From assembly GCA_013407085.1 (NCBI GenBank), contig JACCGJ010014744.1, forward strand, positions 1 through 64,000: a stretch of 64,000 bases of DNA, in the 5' to 3' direction. The first letter of the stretch is position 1, and every line of letters begins with the position of its first letter. Both the position numbers and the translations under genes were made by a program. The notes under the pieces were generated by a model that saw only the letters and a list, made by a program, of their open reading frames with translations, searched no databases and was not told the origin of the DNA. Of the stretch, positions 47,433 through 59,404 are shown piece after piece. The DNA comes from Atriophallophorus winterbourni. Taxonomy: Eukaryota > Platyhelminthes > Trematoda > Plagiorchiida > Microphallidae.

Positions 47433-48083
47433 GGTTAAATTAACATAGTGTACCTTTGAAAGATCTGTGTTCAACAAAAACTGCAACTGTGTGTCAGACA
47501 AATTCCTCATCAAGAACATGTCGACAGTTGATACGCAAACATGGTTACGATATCCGGAACGAATCGCATCGAGGTGACAATGATTCTACAAAGCATACAA
47601 CTCCCAACTCAGTCTTTTCAAACGCTGCTAGGCTTCCAAGATCAATCAACGCTCGTAATAAACAACCACACAGGCAGCAAGGTAATCGTCGCGAAAACCG
47701 TTCTCGAAACTATAAAGAAAGCAAATTTATTCGTGACCGTTTCACAAGATCAAGCGACTATAAAGAGGAACCGATTATCGGTACAGGTGTTCCACGTGGC
47801 TCTAAGGCGAATGCTTCACAGAAAAACTCAACTCGTGGTTCACGAAAGCAGTATAACGATTCCCATGCGTTGGCACCGCATATTTCTCAAAATGAAACTA
47901 TCAGCACTAATGTACAATGGCAAAGAGTCGACAACCGTCTTGCTGAACAACATCGCACAGACGACACACCAGAAAGAAGATACCGAACACGAAGAAGAAT
48001 AATGGTTCAACCATTTCAAATCGATCCAAGAAACAAGGCGTGCATAGACCGAAGGTGAACGTCCTTTTATTCGCAGGGGGAGG
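47433..48083 (+). other. Unassigned tail of the LTR element after the deletion
   Basis: Two overlapping frames are open, one of 200 codons (47,456-48,058) rich in Arg, Asn and Ser and ending PERRYRTRRRIMVQPFQIDP. Such basic tails followed by a short motif are common at the C-terminus of Ty3/Gypsy pol, so this is probably the pol end brought next to the protease by deletion. It is not a recognisable domain. Confidence 0.5.
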
Positions 48084-48349
48084 TGTCAAGGTCGTTCAAT
48101 CTAGGCACGCCAAAACTCGCACTGATTTGGAAGTATTGATCGTTTTTAATCAAGTGAACATAATTCTCCGATTTGAATCAATATAGCAGCTTGGCTTCAG
48201 TAGCTTGACTTCACTTTCGTTTATCTAGTTGGTTAATTGTACATATATATACAAATGAGCTGTAAATAAAACGATGCATTCTGTCAGTCGTCTTCTACCA
48301 CCTTCGTGGGTGTTGGGTCAGCTGGAACTCGCTCCAAAAAAACACAACA
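48084..48349 (+). repeat. 3' LTR (266 bases)
   Basis: Second copy of the LTR at 45,860-46,123, preceded by the purine tract gcagggggagg and followed by the target duplicate ccttc. Confidence 0.85.
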
Positions 48350-50525
48350 CCTTCTAATGGCCACAATTATAATCAAGTTGAGAGCTTTCTCTGGAACGGG
48401 CAGTCGGCCTAGTGTAAAGTATCAGACGCAGAAACTAAGGGAAGAACGTACAAGAGAGATTATCTCTATCTCACTGAAAAACAGATTTGAATCGCTTAAC
48501 AACTTAACCCCTGAGCTCCCAATAAATGAACACTGGACCGCTCTGAAAGACTGTTGGCAAGACACTTGTAAGCACTTAATTGGCAGATGGGTAAAGAAAG
48601 ACAAAGAGTGGATCTCGAGTGAGACTTGGACACTGATCAACTCGAGAAGGCAGCTGAAACAACAAATCCTCCGGTGTAAGGACACCAAGCAGAAAAAGCA
48701 ACTGATTGAACAATACGGCTTCCTAAATGAAGACGTGAAACGAAGTGCCAGAATTGACAAGAGGCGGTTCTATGAAATGCTGGCAACAGAGGTGGAAAAT
48801 GCAGCAGAAAAGAGAGACCATAATACAGTCTACAATATTACCAGAACCCTATCAGTATGAAAAATGTCTTACGGCAAAATAGTAAAGGACGGCGAAGGTA
48901 AACTTATCAGTCAGGAATCGACGCAAATAAAGCGATGGATGGAGTACTTGAAGGAAGTCCTAAATCGACCAGCACCTACTTCAGTCACTGACATCCAACC
49001 TGCAGCAAATTTGCTGCACCGATCCCCCCGGTCGAAATGAGATCCTTTTTGCCATAAAATCGCTGAAGAATGGCTAAGCACCAGGTCCAGACGGGATTCC
49101 ACCAGATGCTCTGAAGGCTGATTTGTACACCTCGGCTGATATGTTACTTCCACTGCTGCATAAAATCTGGTCAGAAAGACGGGTCCCAAATGATTGGAAG
49201 AGAGGTCATTTGGTCAAACTTCCGAAGAAAGGGGATCAGAAGCTATGCAAAACTGGCGAGGTATCATGCTGCTCTCAGTCCCTAGTAAAGTGCTTACACG
49301 CATCATCCTTCTGTGTTTGCGCGACGCTATCGATCAAGTGTTACGGACAGAGAAATCGGGCTTCAGTAAACAAAATTATGGTATCGACCAAATTGCGAAC
49401 TTTCGCATAAGAATTGAACATAGTATTGAATGGCAATCGCCTTTTTGCCTCAAGTTCATGGATTTTCAGAAAGCCTTCGACAGTGTGGACCGCGAATTTA
49501 TATGGAAGCTTTTGCGACACTATGGGGTCCCTTTGCTGTATATGGACCTCACAAAGCAGCTGTATGAAGGTGCCTTCTGTCAGCTAATTCACAACGGCAG
49601 TTGAGACTGGCGTCCGCCAGGGATGCTTGTTGTCCCCAATGCGTTTTCTGTTAGTAATAAACTGGATAATTAAACAGACAGTAAAGGTTGGAGGATCGGT
49701 ATCGATTTGAAGTAATCCGACCATTTGGAGGATCTGGAATACGCTGATGATGTCTGCTTGATATCACGTGACCCCCAACGTCTTCAGAGAAAGACCGATA
49801 GACTAGCACACTTTGCTTCATATGCAGGACTACGCGTGAATACCGAGAAAAAAAAGTCCTCCGACTGCTAATTGATGAACACCCATCAATCACCAACAAC
49901 GGTAAAGCAGTTAAAGACGCCACGAAATTCGTCTAGCTCGGCAGCCTTGTTTCAATAAGTTGTGGCACGGACGAAGACATATTCGTTAGAATGGGCAAAG
50001 CAAGAAAACGCGTTCATAGCTTAGAAACCCATTTGGGAGTCGGAGGTTCTATCAAAACGCACGAAACTCCGTATATTCCGAAGCAACCTCGAATCCATGC
50101 TACTCTATGGATCGAAAACCTGGCGAGTGACAGCAAAGTATTCTGGCCGCTTGCAATCATTCCACATTAATTCCCTTCGTCGAATTATTGGGGTGAAATG
50201 GCCTGAAAAGATAAGGAATCAAGACCCTTGCAGATTGCTGCTGAGGACCCGATCACCCAGCAGATCAGTAGAAGAAAGTGGAGATGGGCTGGGCACACGA
50301 TGCTGAAACGTTATGATGACATCACGCGTCATGCTCTGGTATGGAACCCAATCGGGAAGAGACGGGTCGGACGCCCAAGGCTAACTTGGAAGCGCTCGTG
50401 TTAAGAGGAAATCCGCAAGTGCGGACTCATTTAGAACGATATCAGAGAGGCTGGTATGGACAGACCAAACTGGAGACAAGTTGCCGAGGCCCTATGTTCC
50501 TCCAGGAACTCATAGGATTGAGCAA
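48350..50525 (+). pseudogene. RTE reverse transcriptase, 3' part of split pol
   Basis: Begins LMATIIIKLRAFSGTG, which continues the endonuclease frame exactly if the LTR element and one target copy are removed. Reverse-transcriptase blocks follow: PGPDGIPPDALKADLYTSAD (49,084), WKRGHLVKLPKKGD, NWRGIMLLSVPSKVL (frameshifted), LKFMDFQKAFDSVDREFIW, DLEYADDVCLISRD (49,730) and MLLYGSKTWRVTAK. The C-terminus has LRRIIGVKWPEKIRN, GKRRVGRPRLTWKRSC and NWRQVAEALCSSRNS. Frame changes and stops are frequent (near 48,858, 49,040, 49,250, 49,600, 50,170, 50,400). Confidence 0.8.
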
Positions 50526-50539
50526 TTAAGCATGATAAT

Positions 50540-52204
50540 ATGATTCCACTTTTCAATTGGAATAGATAACTGGTGTTTTCAAAACAAACAATAAATTGCG
50601 CAATCTCTTCCCATGCTGGACAGCTGATCTTACAGGGGTTGAGTTGCAATGCAATATGAAATTACATACGTGCATATCACTAGAGCTGGTGCATTTCGGA
50701 AAATAGACAATCTGTGTCCTATTATAGTACGATTGGAGTATGCAGTTAGCAGTTTAGTGAAATTCTCACAGTTGACACAAGTTATAACGCGAGGTATTCA
50801 CCCCACTTGGTTACGAAAGCAATGTTGATACCTATTTTGTCAGGTTACTTTGTGTTTAGCTTACACATGGTTAGCTATAAATCGTCTTGTCCCTGTTTCG
50901 TGACCGTTTGGTTAGAATTATGCTTACGGAATCGCTCGAGAATGCAGATCCTGTTAGCATATCAAAATGATATCATCTTTATAAAAAAGCAACATCACAA
51001 TTCGTTTGAAAAATCGAAACACTTTTACTTGAGATTTATGCTCTGCACAACTTTTTCGACAGATTTTTTTCAAATTATGTATTATTTTACACATCGTTTT
51101 GCTGGCCCTCTTAATCATAGCGAAAAATTAATGTTCGCAAATATTTCATTGTAATTCGCTAAGTTAGCAAAACGCGCTTCTTCACATATTGCCAAAGATG
51201 TTGCCTTTGAATTAAGATGAGTTATTTAGTTTTTTTAGTGAATATATGTTGTGGAAACTCTGTTAGACTAGATAACATTTTATTGAATTCCATTTGGTTA
51301 GAATATTTTCCTTGATACTCCTATTTCAAATCAGCTGGCCGGAATCGAAGATGTAAACAGTGTAATTAAAAGTTGCACAGTTGAGGCCTATATACAGTCA
51401 AACACAATTTAAATCCACGTTTTACCGACGTGTACCAGTGCTTTACCCGGGAACTAATCAACAGAATTGTAGTCGAAGTTAAATTTGAATGAACATGAGC
51501 AATATCTCAGTGTCATCAGTGAAAGTGAATTAACGATAAACAAAGGATCAAGTCAGAATATGTTTTGTTTAGTAGAGACAAACGATTTTTTGATTAAACA
51601 AAAATAAAAATAGATAATAACTGACAAGGATCTCAAAAATTACAATTAAAATTACAACATTTGTCTGAAACAATTGACAGAAGCACACGCCGAAAATTCA
51701 CTTTGTAGAGAGTTCATATAACTCAGATAACCGAAATCAACGATGGCGTTTATCCACCGGTCACTTCTTTGTAATCCCCATGAAACTGATGCCGTTAGGT
51801 AACGTTACTTGAGCACAGAGTTTCTAATGTTTCTCTGTTCAGAACTTGTTTTTGCCATATAACCATCCTCGTTCAACTCTGATTAAATCTCATCGAAACA
51901 TACTATAACTGGATATTCGGTCCAACATACGTTTATTTTCTGCGGCCATGTTGCTGTTTACAATCGTTTAATAACTTTCTTGAAGCGCTAGTCACACGCT
52001 GACTTGAAGAAATATATTTTGCCAGTTATAAATGCTCTTGAAATTTTATACTGTACAATCAGGAAATAAAACGTTGTTGACAATACGAAACAAGTGGATA
52101 TCGTAGTTTATGTAGGTGGTTGATGTGATTATGCCAGGTGAATCAGGGGTAAATCGCGATGCATTTTCAATGTCTATTACATTGTTTACACAGGCTTCAA
52201 GTCA
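50540..52204. other. Segmental copy 2, part left of the CR1 insertion
   Basis: Closely matches 31,560-33,270. No open frame is shared with copy 1 and no motif was found. Confidence 0.5.
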
Positions 52205-55200
52205 AGATTCAAGATTCAAGATTCAAGAATTTATGGTATAAAAAAGCTCGTAGCTGTACAACACCACAGGATATTCGTATAAGGACAATAAATATTTATA
52301 CAAAATAAATTGAGTCATTGGGAAGATCGACAGTTTTGTAGTTACAAAAATGTCATGTATTGTCGCTGTATGATGAAAAAAAATTATTCGTTTGGAAAAA
52401 GATCATGTTATATAAACGGGATGTAGGTTGGAATTACTACGCATAAATATTTCCAATTTGTTCCTGAAAATCCTTTCACTAGATGATTGGACAACATCTG
52501 ACGGTAGGGAGTTCCATAAGAAACAAACGCGCACCGAATAGAAGAACCGACGGGAGTTCCGGTGGGAATGTGGAATATCAAATGCCAAAGGGTGAGTACG
52601 TGTGACATGGCTTGACCGGAGGCGAAAAAGACGCCTCAGGTTAGTATCAGATCGAAACGAACCCTTCTGCGAAGCAGTGTATCCAAATTAAGCTGCTCAA
52701 GTCGATTCTCATATGGTAGTTTGCGGAGGCAGCCAACCATTTCGGTTGCTCTGTGATAAATCATCTCGAGCAGCTTGATGTCCTTTTGTAGCCACGGTGA
52801 CCAAGCTTGCACTGAGTAATCCATCACCGGGTTAATATACGTATTTATGAGCATGGAGAATGATTCACGGGAAAAATGTCCGAAAATCCGCCGAAGCATA
52901 CCTAGCATGCGGCTAGCTCGGTTGTACACTGCTTCGCATTGCATGCTATTCTTAAAACTTCCACTAATCCATACACCGAGGTCTTTTTCTTTGGTTGTCC
53001 ATTCAGGTTGGTTTGATCAAAGGTTGTATGAGAATGGGAAATCTTTGCCTATTTGCAACATTTTACACTTTCGGAAGTTGAATGGAAGTTTGTTTCGCTC
53101 CGACCAGCTGTTCAATACATCCAAATCGCTTTGTAAGCGCAAACAGTCCACGATAGACGTGATTCGCATCCAAACTTTAACATCATCCGCAAAGAGAACC
53201 ATTTTGGCTGTGACAAGTTTCGGAAGGTCGTTGATGTACACCAAAAAGAGAAGCGGACCAAGTACCGAACCTTGTGGGACAACGCTAGTGGCTTCGATTT
53301 CCCCAGAAATCACACCATCGATACGTACAGTTGCCTTGCGATCAAGAAGGTAACTTCTCAGCCATGTAAGAAGGCACCGATTAATACCAACATCGTGCAG
53401 CTTGCTCAGGAGTATGGAATGGTCAACGCGATATATCCAAGTAACACGCATGCACACAACCACCATTATCCACTGCATGCGTCCAGTCATCCAGTGTCTC
53501 CAGTAGGTTAGTCAAGCAAGAACGAGACTTCCTAAATCCATGTTGCTCTCTGGACAGCAAGTTTTGGGGTTCGAGATGACTCACAATTCTTTCGCACACA
53601 ATTCGCTCCATAATTTTGGAGATTACTGGAAGGAGTGTAACAGGGCGGTAATTTGCTGGGTCAGAACGAGTTTCACCTTTGCAGATATGTGTTATTATTC
53701 CTCTCTTCCAGTCATTAGGTGCAACACCCTCCCTCAAGGAGTGATTAAATAAATCACAAAGTGGTTCGCACAATTGACTGCCGCATAACTTTAGGATTGC
53801 AGGTGTGATTTCGTCAGCTCCCGGGGACTTGTTGATATTCAACTTACGTAGGTGGTGCTGCACTATTTCCGAACTGATGCATACATCGCGTATAGTCTCC
53901 GGCACAATTGGTGCTGACAATGCTGACCGTTGTAATTCATCCTTTGGGGTGAAAACTCGTGAATAAAAACTGGCTAGAGCGTTACTCTGGGTTTCCGCTT
54001 CGTAGCGTTGTTAACAGTTCGATAATGCAGTTTGGGATTACGCTGCATTCTTACCGCTAGCTGAAGCTGGTGATATTTTTTGACCTCTCGGATGAGATTT
54101 GTGACTTGATTCCGCAATTCGCGAAAGTTTGCCCATGTCGAATCAGTTCTGGAGACCCTGTGAATAGCCCATGCCAAAAATTCGTTTTGTCAACCATTTT
54201 CTAGTCCTACTGCAAATTCTGAACTGTCGTTCTTTGCTATTATGTTTCGGGACATATTCAGAATTGAAATGTATCATGTTGATTATGTAATCTGTCAGGG
54301 TTGTGCAACGCGAGTCCGGATCATTGAAATTTATATTATGTTCATCGAAAACTACCATTGTTTCCATCAAACCAATGTAATCCACTTTTCTATTTCGTTT
54401 TGTTTGCTTTACAATTCTACTGGCGCTGCACACATATTAAAATAGCAGAACGAGGTGGTCGCTTCGACCCAGCGGAGGGTGATACTGAACATTTTCAACA
54501 GCTGTGGCTTCGGAGGTTAAGACTAGGTCTAGAACAGAAGTCTGTTGGAAATTTCGTTGTCGTGTATAATCGAAAACGTGATTATACAAGGGGATGTAAT
54601 CGAACAGTTCGCGAAATTTGTAGTCTAGTGATAGGGGTGGATGATCTACTCGGTTATATAGTTGAGGCAGATTGAAGTCTCCCATAATCAGCAATTGCGA
54701 AATGCGCTGTTTTCCGGCGTACTGCATTGCTTTCAAGAGTTTTTCGTTATATGCATCCAATGATGATGGTGAACGGTAAACTACACCAACGATGCAACTA
54801 TCGCCTGATTCGAGCTTCAAGTTGCACCATATACTGTCTTACAAATCGAGTTCAGTGTCTGTAACTACCGTACAGTATAAACGTTTATGGTGGTAAACAA
54901 CTACTCCACCACCTGTTCTCAAGCGGTCTCTCCGAAACAGAGTCATGTTTGGAAAAGAGAGCTCGCTATCGGTAACGTGAGGTTGGAACCATGTCTCAGT
55001 TATTGCTATGATGTCGAGTGAGTGCTGATTGCAGAGATCCTTCAGTTCAGCTTGTTTGTTTAACAGGCATTGTGCGTTTGTATATAGGCAATTAATTGTG
55101 GTTTTCGTATACAGTGATGGAGCTGAAAGCTCGTCTATTAGTCCCACCCTTCGAGAGTCGGACATCGGTCGTTTTTTGGGATTGCTACAGTGTTTCTAAT

Positions 55201-55404
55201 CGTAGTCTCGTCTGATTGTAAAAGCCGTGGTTCGTTAGAAGGCGAAGAAAGTCTGTGATCACTCATTCTGACATCCTTCGGGAGATTCCTATGGTTAGCT
55301 TTCCAGTTAGACCTAATTGATTCCATCATACCTTTCGTTAAAAATGTTACTTTCAGAGGTTTTGGCCCGTCAGCTTTATAGTTTGGTGACCGAGGTATTC
55401 TAAA
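52204..55404 (-). mobile_element. CR1-like LINE, nearly complete pol
   Basis: This is a minus-strand element whose 3' end is a short tandem array of TTGAATC units (52,205-52,235), the usual kind of CR1 tail. It is inserted in segmental copy 2; the uninterrupted site is at 33,260-33,300 in copy 1. About 18 target bases present in copy 1 are missing here, so insertion came with a small target deletion rather than a duplication. The left (5') end of the element is probably truncated, since the first protein residues start almost at the boundary. Confidence 0.85.
52403..55404 (-). pseudogene. Broken CR1 pol: endonuclease and reverse transcriptase
   Basis: In element order: INCLYTNAQCLLNKQAELK, IAITETWFQPHV, LRTGGGVVVYHHKRLYC, a TAA near 54,839, VGVVYRSPSSLDAYNEKLL, LLIMGDFNLPQLYN and LGRSDHLVLLF (endonuclease). 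Then NINKSPGADEITPAILK, DWKRGIITHICKGE, NYRPVTLLPVISKIMERIV, EQHGFRKSRSCLTNLLE, VVPQGSVLGPLLFLVYINDL, VLFADDVKVWM and the CR1/jockey C-terminal block RATEMVGCLRKLPYENRLEQ, ending VCFLWNSLPSDVVQSS. At least five frameshifts or stops (near 55,150, 54,839, 54,430, 53,950, 53,450, 52,990, 52,600) inactivate it. Confidence 0.85.
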
Positions 55405-58170
55405 TATCAACTCAATGCATCAACGACGTCAAGATAAATAACGATAATCGCGTTCACCCATGAATCTCACAAGGCAAGAGAACGCCAACCGGTTAATAAC
55501 GTGTATTAAGCACATGATAGAAATAAGAATGATCGGCTACCTTCAAAAGGTAATTTAATTAAATACAACACGGAATTCAACGTGTCTATCCCCGTTGTCA
55601 CTTCGATCCGATTTGTCGATCGATTTCTTGCTAACGGGAACATCGCATGCCCGCAACGCTCAATTAAGCGAACTTAACGATAGAGGCTGGTGTTGAGCAA
55701 CTGCCCAAATATTTAATGATATCTTCGCTCGAACGGTCCTCATGCAGTACCTCCAGAACCCGAAATATTAAGGGTTCGCTATTGTAATTCAAAAGTCCAA
55801 CGATAACTATTCTGTATGATCCAAACATTATAACTCGAATTGATTGCACCCGAACTAAGCGAAAGGGAGTACCATTCAAAACAGCTGCAGATGAACAACC
55901 TCAACCGCTTTTAAAGGATACGCACTTCGTCACTGTTGCTCATAACAAAACAGCGTTCTGAACTGAAGCCAACATTTTGGCGATGAATCGCTTAGCAAAT
56001 CAGATTTAAATAACAAACGGCATATAAATTTATGGAGAGTGAATGAACGAGATTTGCCTTGAAAAGTTTGGCATGTTGATTCATCATTTTTTCATTTCGT
56101 AATAAAAATGTTTGTCGAATTGGCATTTACTTGAATTGTGCTATTTTCGCTACATATATGTCCACCTCCCATCCCATCTTGATTACCCTTGATAATTTTA
56201 CGCTATACGTCATTGCTTTTTCGGAATTAGCTTTTGAAAAGGTGGTCATTTTCATAATCTAAAGTAGTCTATATGCGATTGGTTGGAACAGTTATGCGTA
56301 CTGTCTCACTTCTGACACAGAAGATGAGTCAAACAAAGTATCATAGTAAGGACGAGAAGCATGACTAATTTTCATTCACCTAGCACGTCCGTTATAAAAC
56401 TTATCGCTGAGTATAGTTCAGTAAGCCAAGTGTGTCTCAGTTCACGTATATATGCAAGAATCACTTATCGATTTGCATAATACCCTGTGCATTGAAGCAA
56501 ATCGGATCCGAATCAACAAGTCCGAGTTCAGTTCACACTGAGGATCACATCTATAAAGGTGCAAACTAACGGGGTGAACGGTAAAATGTTTCGAAGGAAA
56601 TTGTTTAATTAATATTGAGTTTAGGATGAATATTAGACACCTAATCTTGCATCACTGCCCCGTTCAGCTTAATGAACGCAACTTGACCTGCATTGGAAAA
56701 TTCGACCGCTTCGGGTTTTAGTCGCTCGCCATGTGTTTTACTACCATTATGAATACACGAATATTTCCAAAAATATTCCTATCATTTTTCATTTCTGGTT
56801 ATTAAGAAGATAGCATATTAGAAGACAGTTTATTCAATCTCACGATCAACTGTTATAAACTGATATCTATTTTTGTTGCTTAAGTATGTCCTTAAATGAA
56901 GTACCTCAAATAGGGTCTGTGGTCATTTATCCTAGCTTCGCAACGTTACTGTGAAAACCCAACCCATATTTGCAATGAGCAGCACATTTGTATCTCATTG
57001 ATAATTGACGATGAAAATAGTTAACGATTTTTAAATATGGTGTTCAGATAACCATGCTGGATTTCCTTAAACTCCGTTTATACAACATTTTGATTCGTTT
57101 TCCGGCAAAATATACGTAGCTAAGTCTTAGTAAAACTGATGTGCTCTGCGTAAAATTATTTGATGAGATGGACACTTGCTCAAAAAACCAATATTCCAGG
57201 CTCTATCAAGCATCTGATATTAAAAGTAACAATTATTGAAACCATCATCTGCAAAATCTAACTAGTGAACTTCTGACCGACATCGTATCGATGAGATGCA
57301 CACATCTGGATTAAAAAATGCTCTGTGCTTGGACGGTTTTCCGATTACTCATACTGTCGAACTCATATGAACATGCAAACGCCAGCAAAAAAGCCATTTA
57401 ACAACGATGAGTCATTTTGTCTTTTGCCTTTAATGTTACTCTCAAATAAATCTAAGCAACGAATCTTTAATTTTAACCCCTTAGTATCCAGTATCGCATC
57501 AATAAAATTTAACGTACTATCAGCCGAAACAGAAATAAAGATAGTTTTTAATAGATATTGTTTACGTATTTCACACATGTGTATATTACAAATATGTACT
57601 TCATACTTGTGGCTTTGAGCATAAGCTTGCATTTTCAAAACTATCTTACAGCGCACGTTTTATATAGTATCGGACAAACTGTCCTACTCCTGGCAAGCAC
57701 GCGTGATCCATTTGACCTGGCGTAACAGCTTATTCTGACATGAGAAAAGGCGCAGTCGTGTGGCTAAGACCTCAAAACCAGCATTTCTCCGGACAGGTAG
57801 ACCTCATAAATTCATGAAAACGGACGAACTCTGTTGATAAACCATCGATTACAAACATCTACTGACGTTAAACTTTACAAACTCAGGAAACATGCTTCAG
57901 GAATCAACCCGAATTAAAAATGGTAGTTAGAAAGTCTACGCGATTTCCTCCAATGGTGTCTTAGAAAGAGACTAATCGCTGCATGGGTAACGGCTACTTC
58001 TCGTTAATGAAATACCTTGGCATGGATTTCAGTGGGCCAACAGAGGATGAACTTTATTTTATTCATGTGGTTATTACCATAAGAAGCAGATAAAGGTTAA
58101 ACGTTAGTGCATTTCCACCACACACACGCCACGACCAGTTTGGTGCTGTTTACACTCATCAGTGATATCA
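55405..58170. other. Segmental copy 2, part right of the CR1 insertion
   Basis: Matches 33,290-36,120 throughout with scattered indels. Open frames found in one copy are interrupted in the other, so no gene is called. Confidence 0.5.
58106..58166 (-). ncRNA. Hammerhead ribozyme core, GAAA mutated
   Basis: On the minus strand: CUGAUGAG (58,162 down to 58,155), stem II GUGU/GCAC with an AAACA loop, CAAA where GAAA is required, then CUGGUC with the expected cleavage position after 58,133. Stem I pairing is weak. Probably inactive. It lies at the right edge of the segmental duplication, and copy 1 keeps a more decayed version. Confidence 0.6.
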
Positions 58171-58329
58171 CGATACGCAACCTCACGAAACAGTTAAAGA
58201 TTATAAATTAGGCTGCGCTTGTATTTCCTATTTTATAAGGTTGGTACAAACAACCAGTTCAATCACAAATTCACGAATACATGTAGATATTATTGAAACC
58301 CTTAATCGTGATCGCAAAAACAATTTGCA

Positions 58330-58465
58330 TGCATTCCTATCAAACACTTCCCACTTCTGTTTTCGTGCTGTTTGCAGGCTTGAGAGTAGAAAGTCAGTTC
58401 GAGATCCGCATGTGTTTTAAGTAGCGGAATAATAGAATACAAGTTGCGCTCGCATGCCACTTTTG
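58330..58465 (-). repeat. Degenerate hammerhead repeat copy
   Basis: Minus-strand order is a gcaacttg...cattccgc block, cacatgcgga, a core remnant (UGCAAACAGCAC, GAAA), and ggaatgcatgcaaattg. CUGAUGA has become CUCAAGC-like, so the ribozyme is lost. Confidence 0.55.
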
Positions 58466-59404
58466 TTTAAGGATAACCGATGGTATTTGCGTTATCAGAC
58501 CACGCCGCAGCAGAATTTAACGCTGTATCGTATGTTGGTATATATCTGAGGTATCGGATATTATAACACGAAAGATCTTGTTTGTTGACAATGCAGCCAT
58601 TCATTTAACTATCAAAATACATCAAACGGCTAATACGCTGTTTTTGTTGACATACTAATGACCTCCGGTTGGCATTCAACATCAGATATATCGTGACGTG
58701 ATAGGTTTGATTTCTGGATATATATCTGGAAGTTTTCTACGTCCGATCTATCCATATAAGAATCGTCCATCTACGACGTGTCGTTCTTTGTGTGCGTCAC
58801 CCGGCCATTTTCTTCAGTTCGTTCGTTTATTTGAATCGCTTTTGTGTTTCTGTTGTTACATCAACCCATCGCTGTTTACGACTGTTGGGAGCTACTCGGA
58901 GAAATACTCAACTCCAAAATTCTCAACGTGATTCTGGATAAATTCGCGGCCAAATCATGTGACAAAATACTCTTACAACCCGTTACTTTCGTTTCGTGGA
59001 CGAGGCACGATTTCCACCAACGTAAATGAAACGAGTGCCGGTTTACTGGGGACAGGCTAACGCTCAATAAAAAAGAATAGAAAAGGTTATGCAGCAACAT
59101 AGACTTAAAGCCAATTGAACCATTATCATTGTTACGACTGACACGTAAACATACTTCCTCAAATCTGGAGCAGCCACGATTGCTTCAAATCACGGTCAAC
59201 TCTGAGAGGGATTAAAACACATCTTACTATCCGCTTTCTCTTGCATAGGGAGCGTTCAGATATCACTGAAAGGATCTTCCCTGATGTGCCGTTGTGGGAA
59301 ATGGTGCGGAAAACCCAGCATCATTACCAAACGAAGTAGAGAAATGAACGAATTATAATCCGTTTGGGAGTTCCAGAAGGTCCCAGACAAAGGTGCACAG
59401 CCAT

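Larger units (their letters stand above)
45855..48354 (+). mobile_element. Ty3/Gypsy LTR element with target duplication, internally deleted
   Basis: The element spans 45,860-48,349 (2,490 bases). Both LTRs begin TGTCAAGG and end ACAACA, and ccttc is duplicated at 45,855-45,859 and 48,350-48,354. Between them lie a broken gag with zinc knuckles, a protease, and a pol-tail-like piece. Reverse transcriptase, RNase H and integrase are absent, although the family gag and protease are those of autonomous Ty3/Gypsy elements often annotated as K02A2.6-like. A purine tract (48,073-48,083) precedes the 3' LTR. Confidence 0.85.
44600..50535 (+). mobile_element. Schistosome-type RTE LINE, split by an LTR element
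   Basis: The 5' tract at about 44,600-45,028 resembles, in part, the 5' untranslated region of the A/B family. The pol starts near 45,029, is interrupted by an LTR element at 45,860-48,349, and resumes at 48,350 in the same reading sense. The element ends at about 50,535, exactly where segmental copy 2 resumes. Endonuclease and reverse-transcriptase blocks are of the RTE type that is abundant in schistosomes. Confidence 0.8.

Noticed and set aside
53272..53752. Plus-strand frames opposite the CR1 pol
   Set aside because: Antisense shadows of the CR1 reverse transcriptase on the minus strand.
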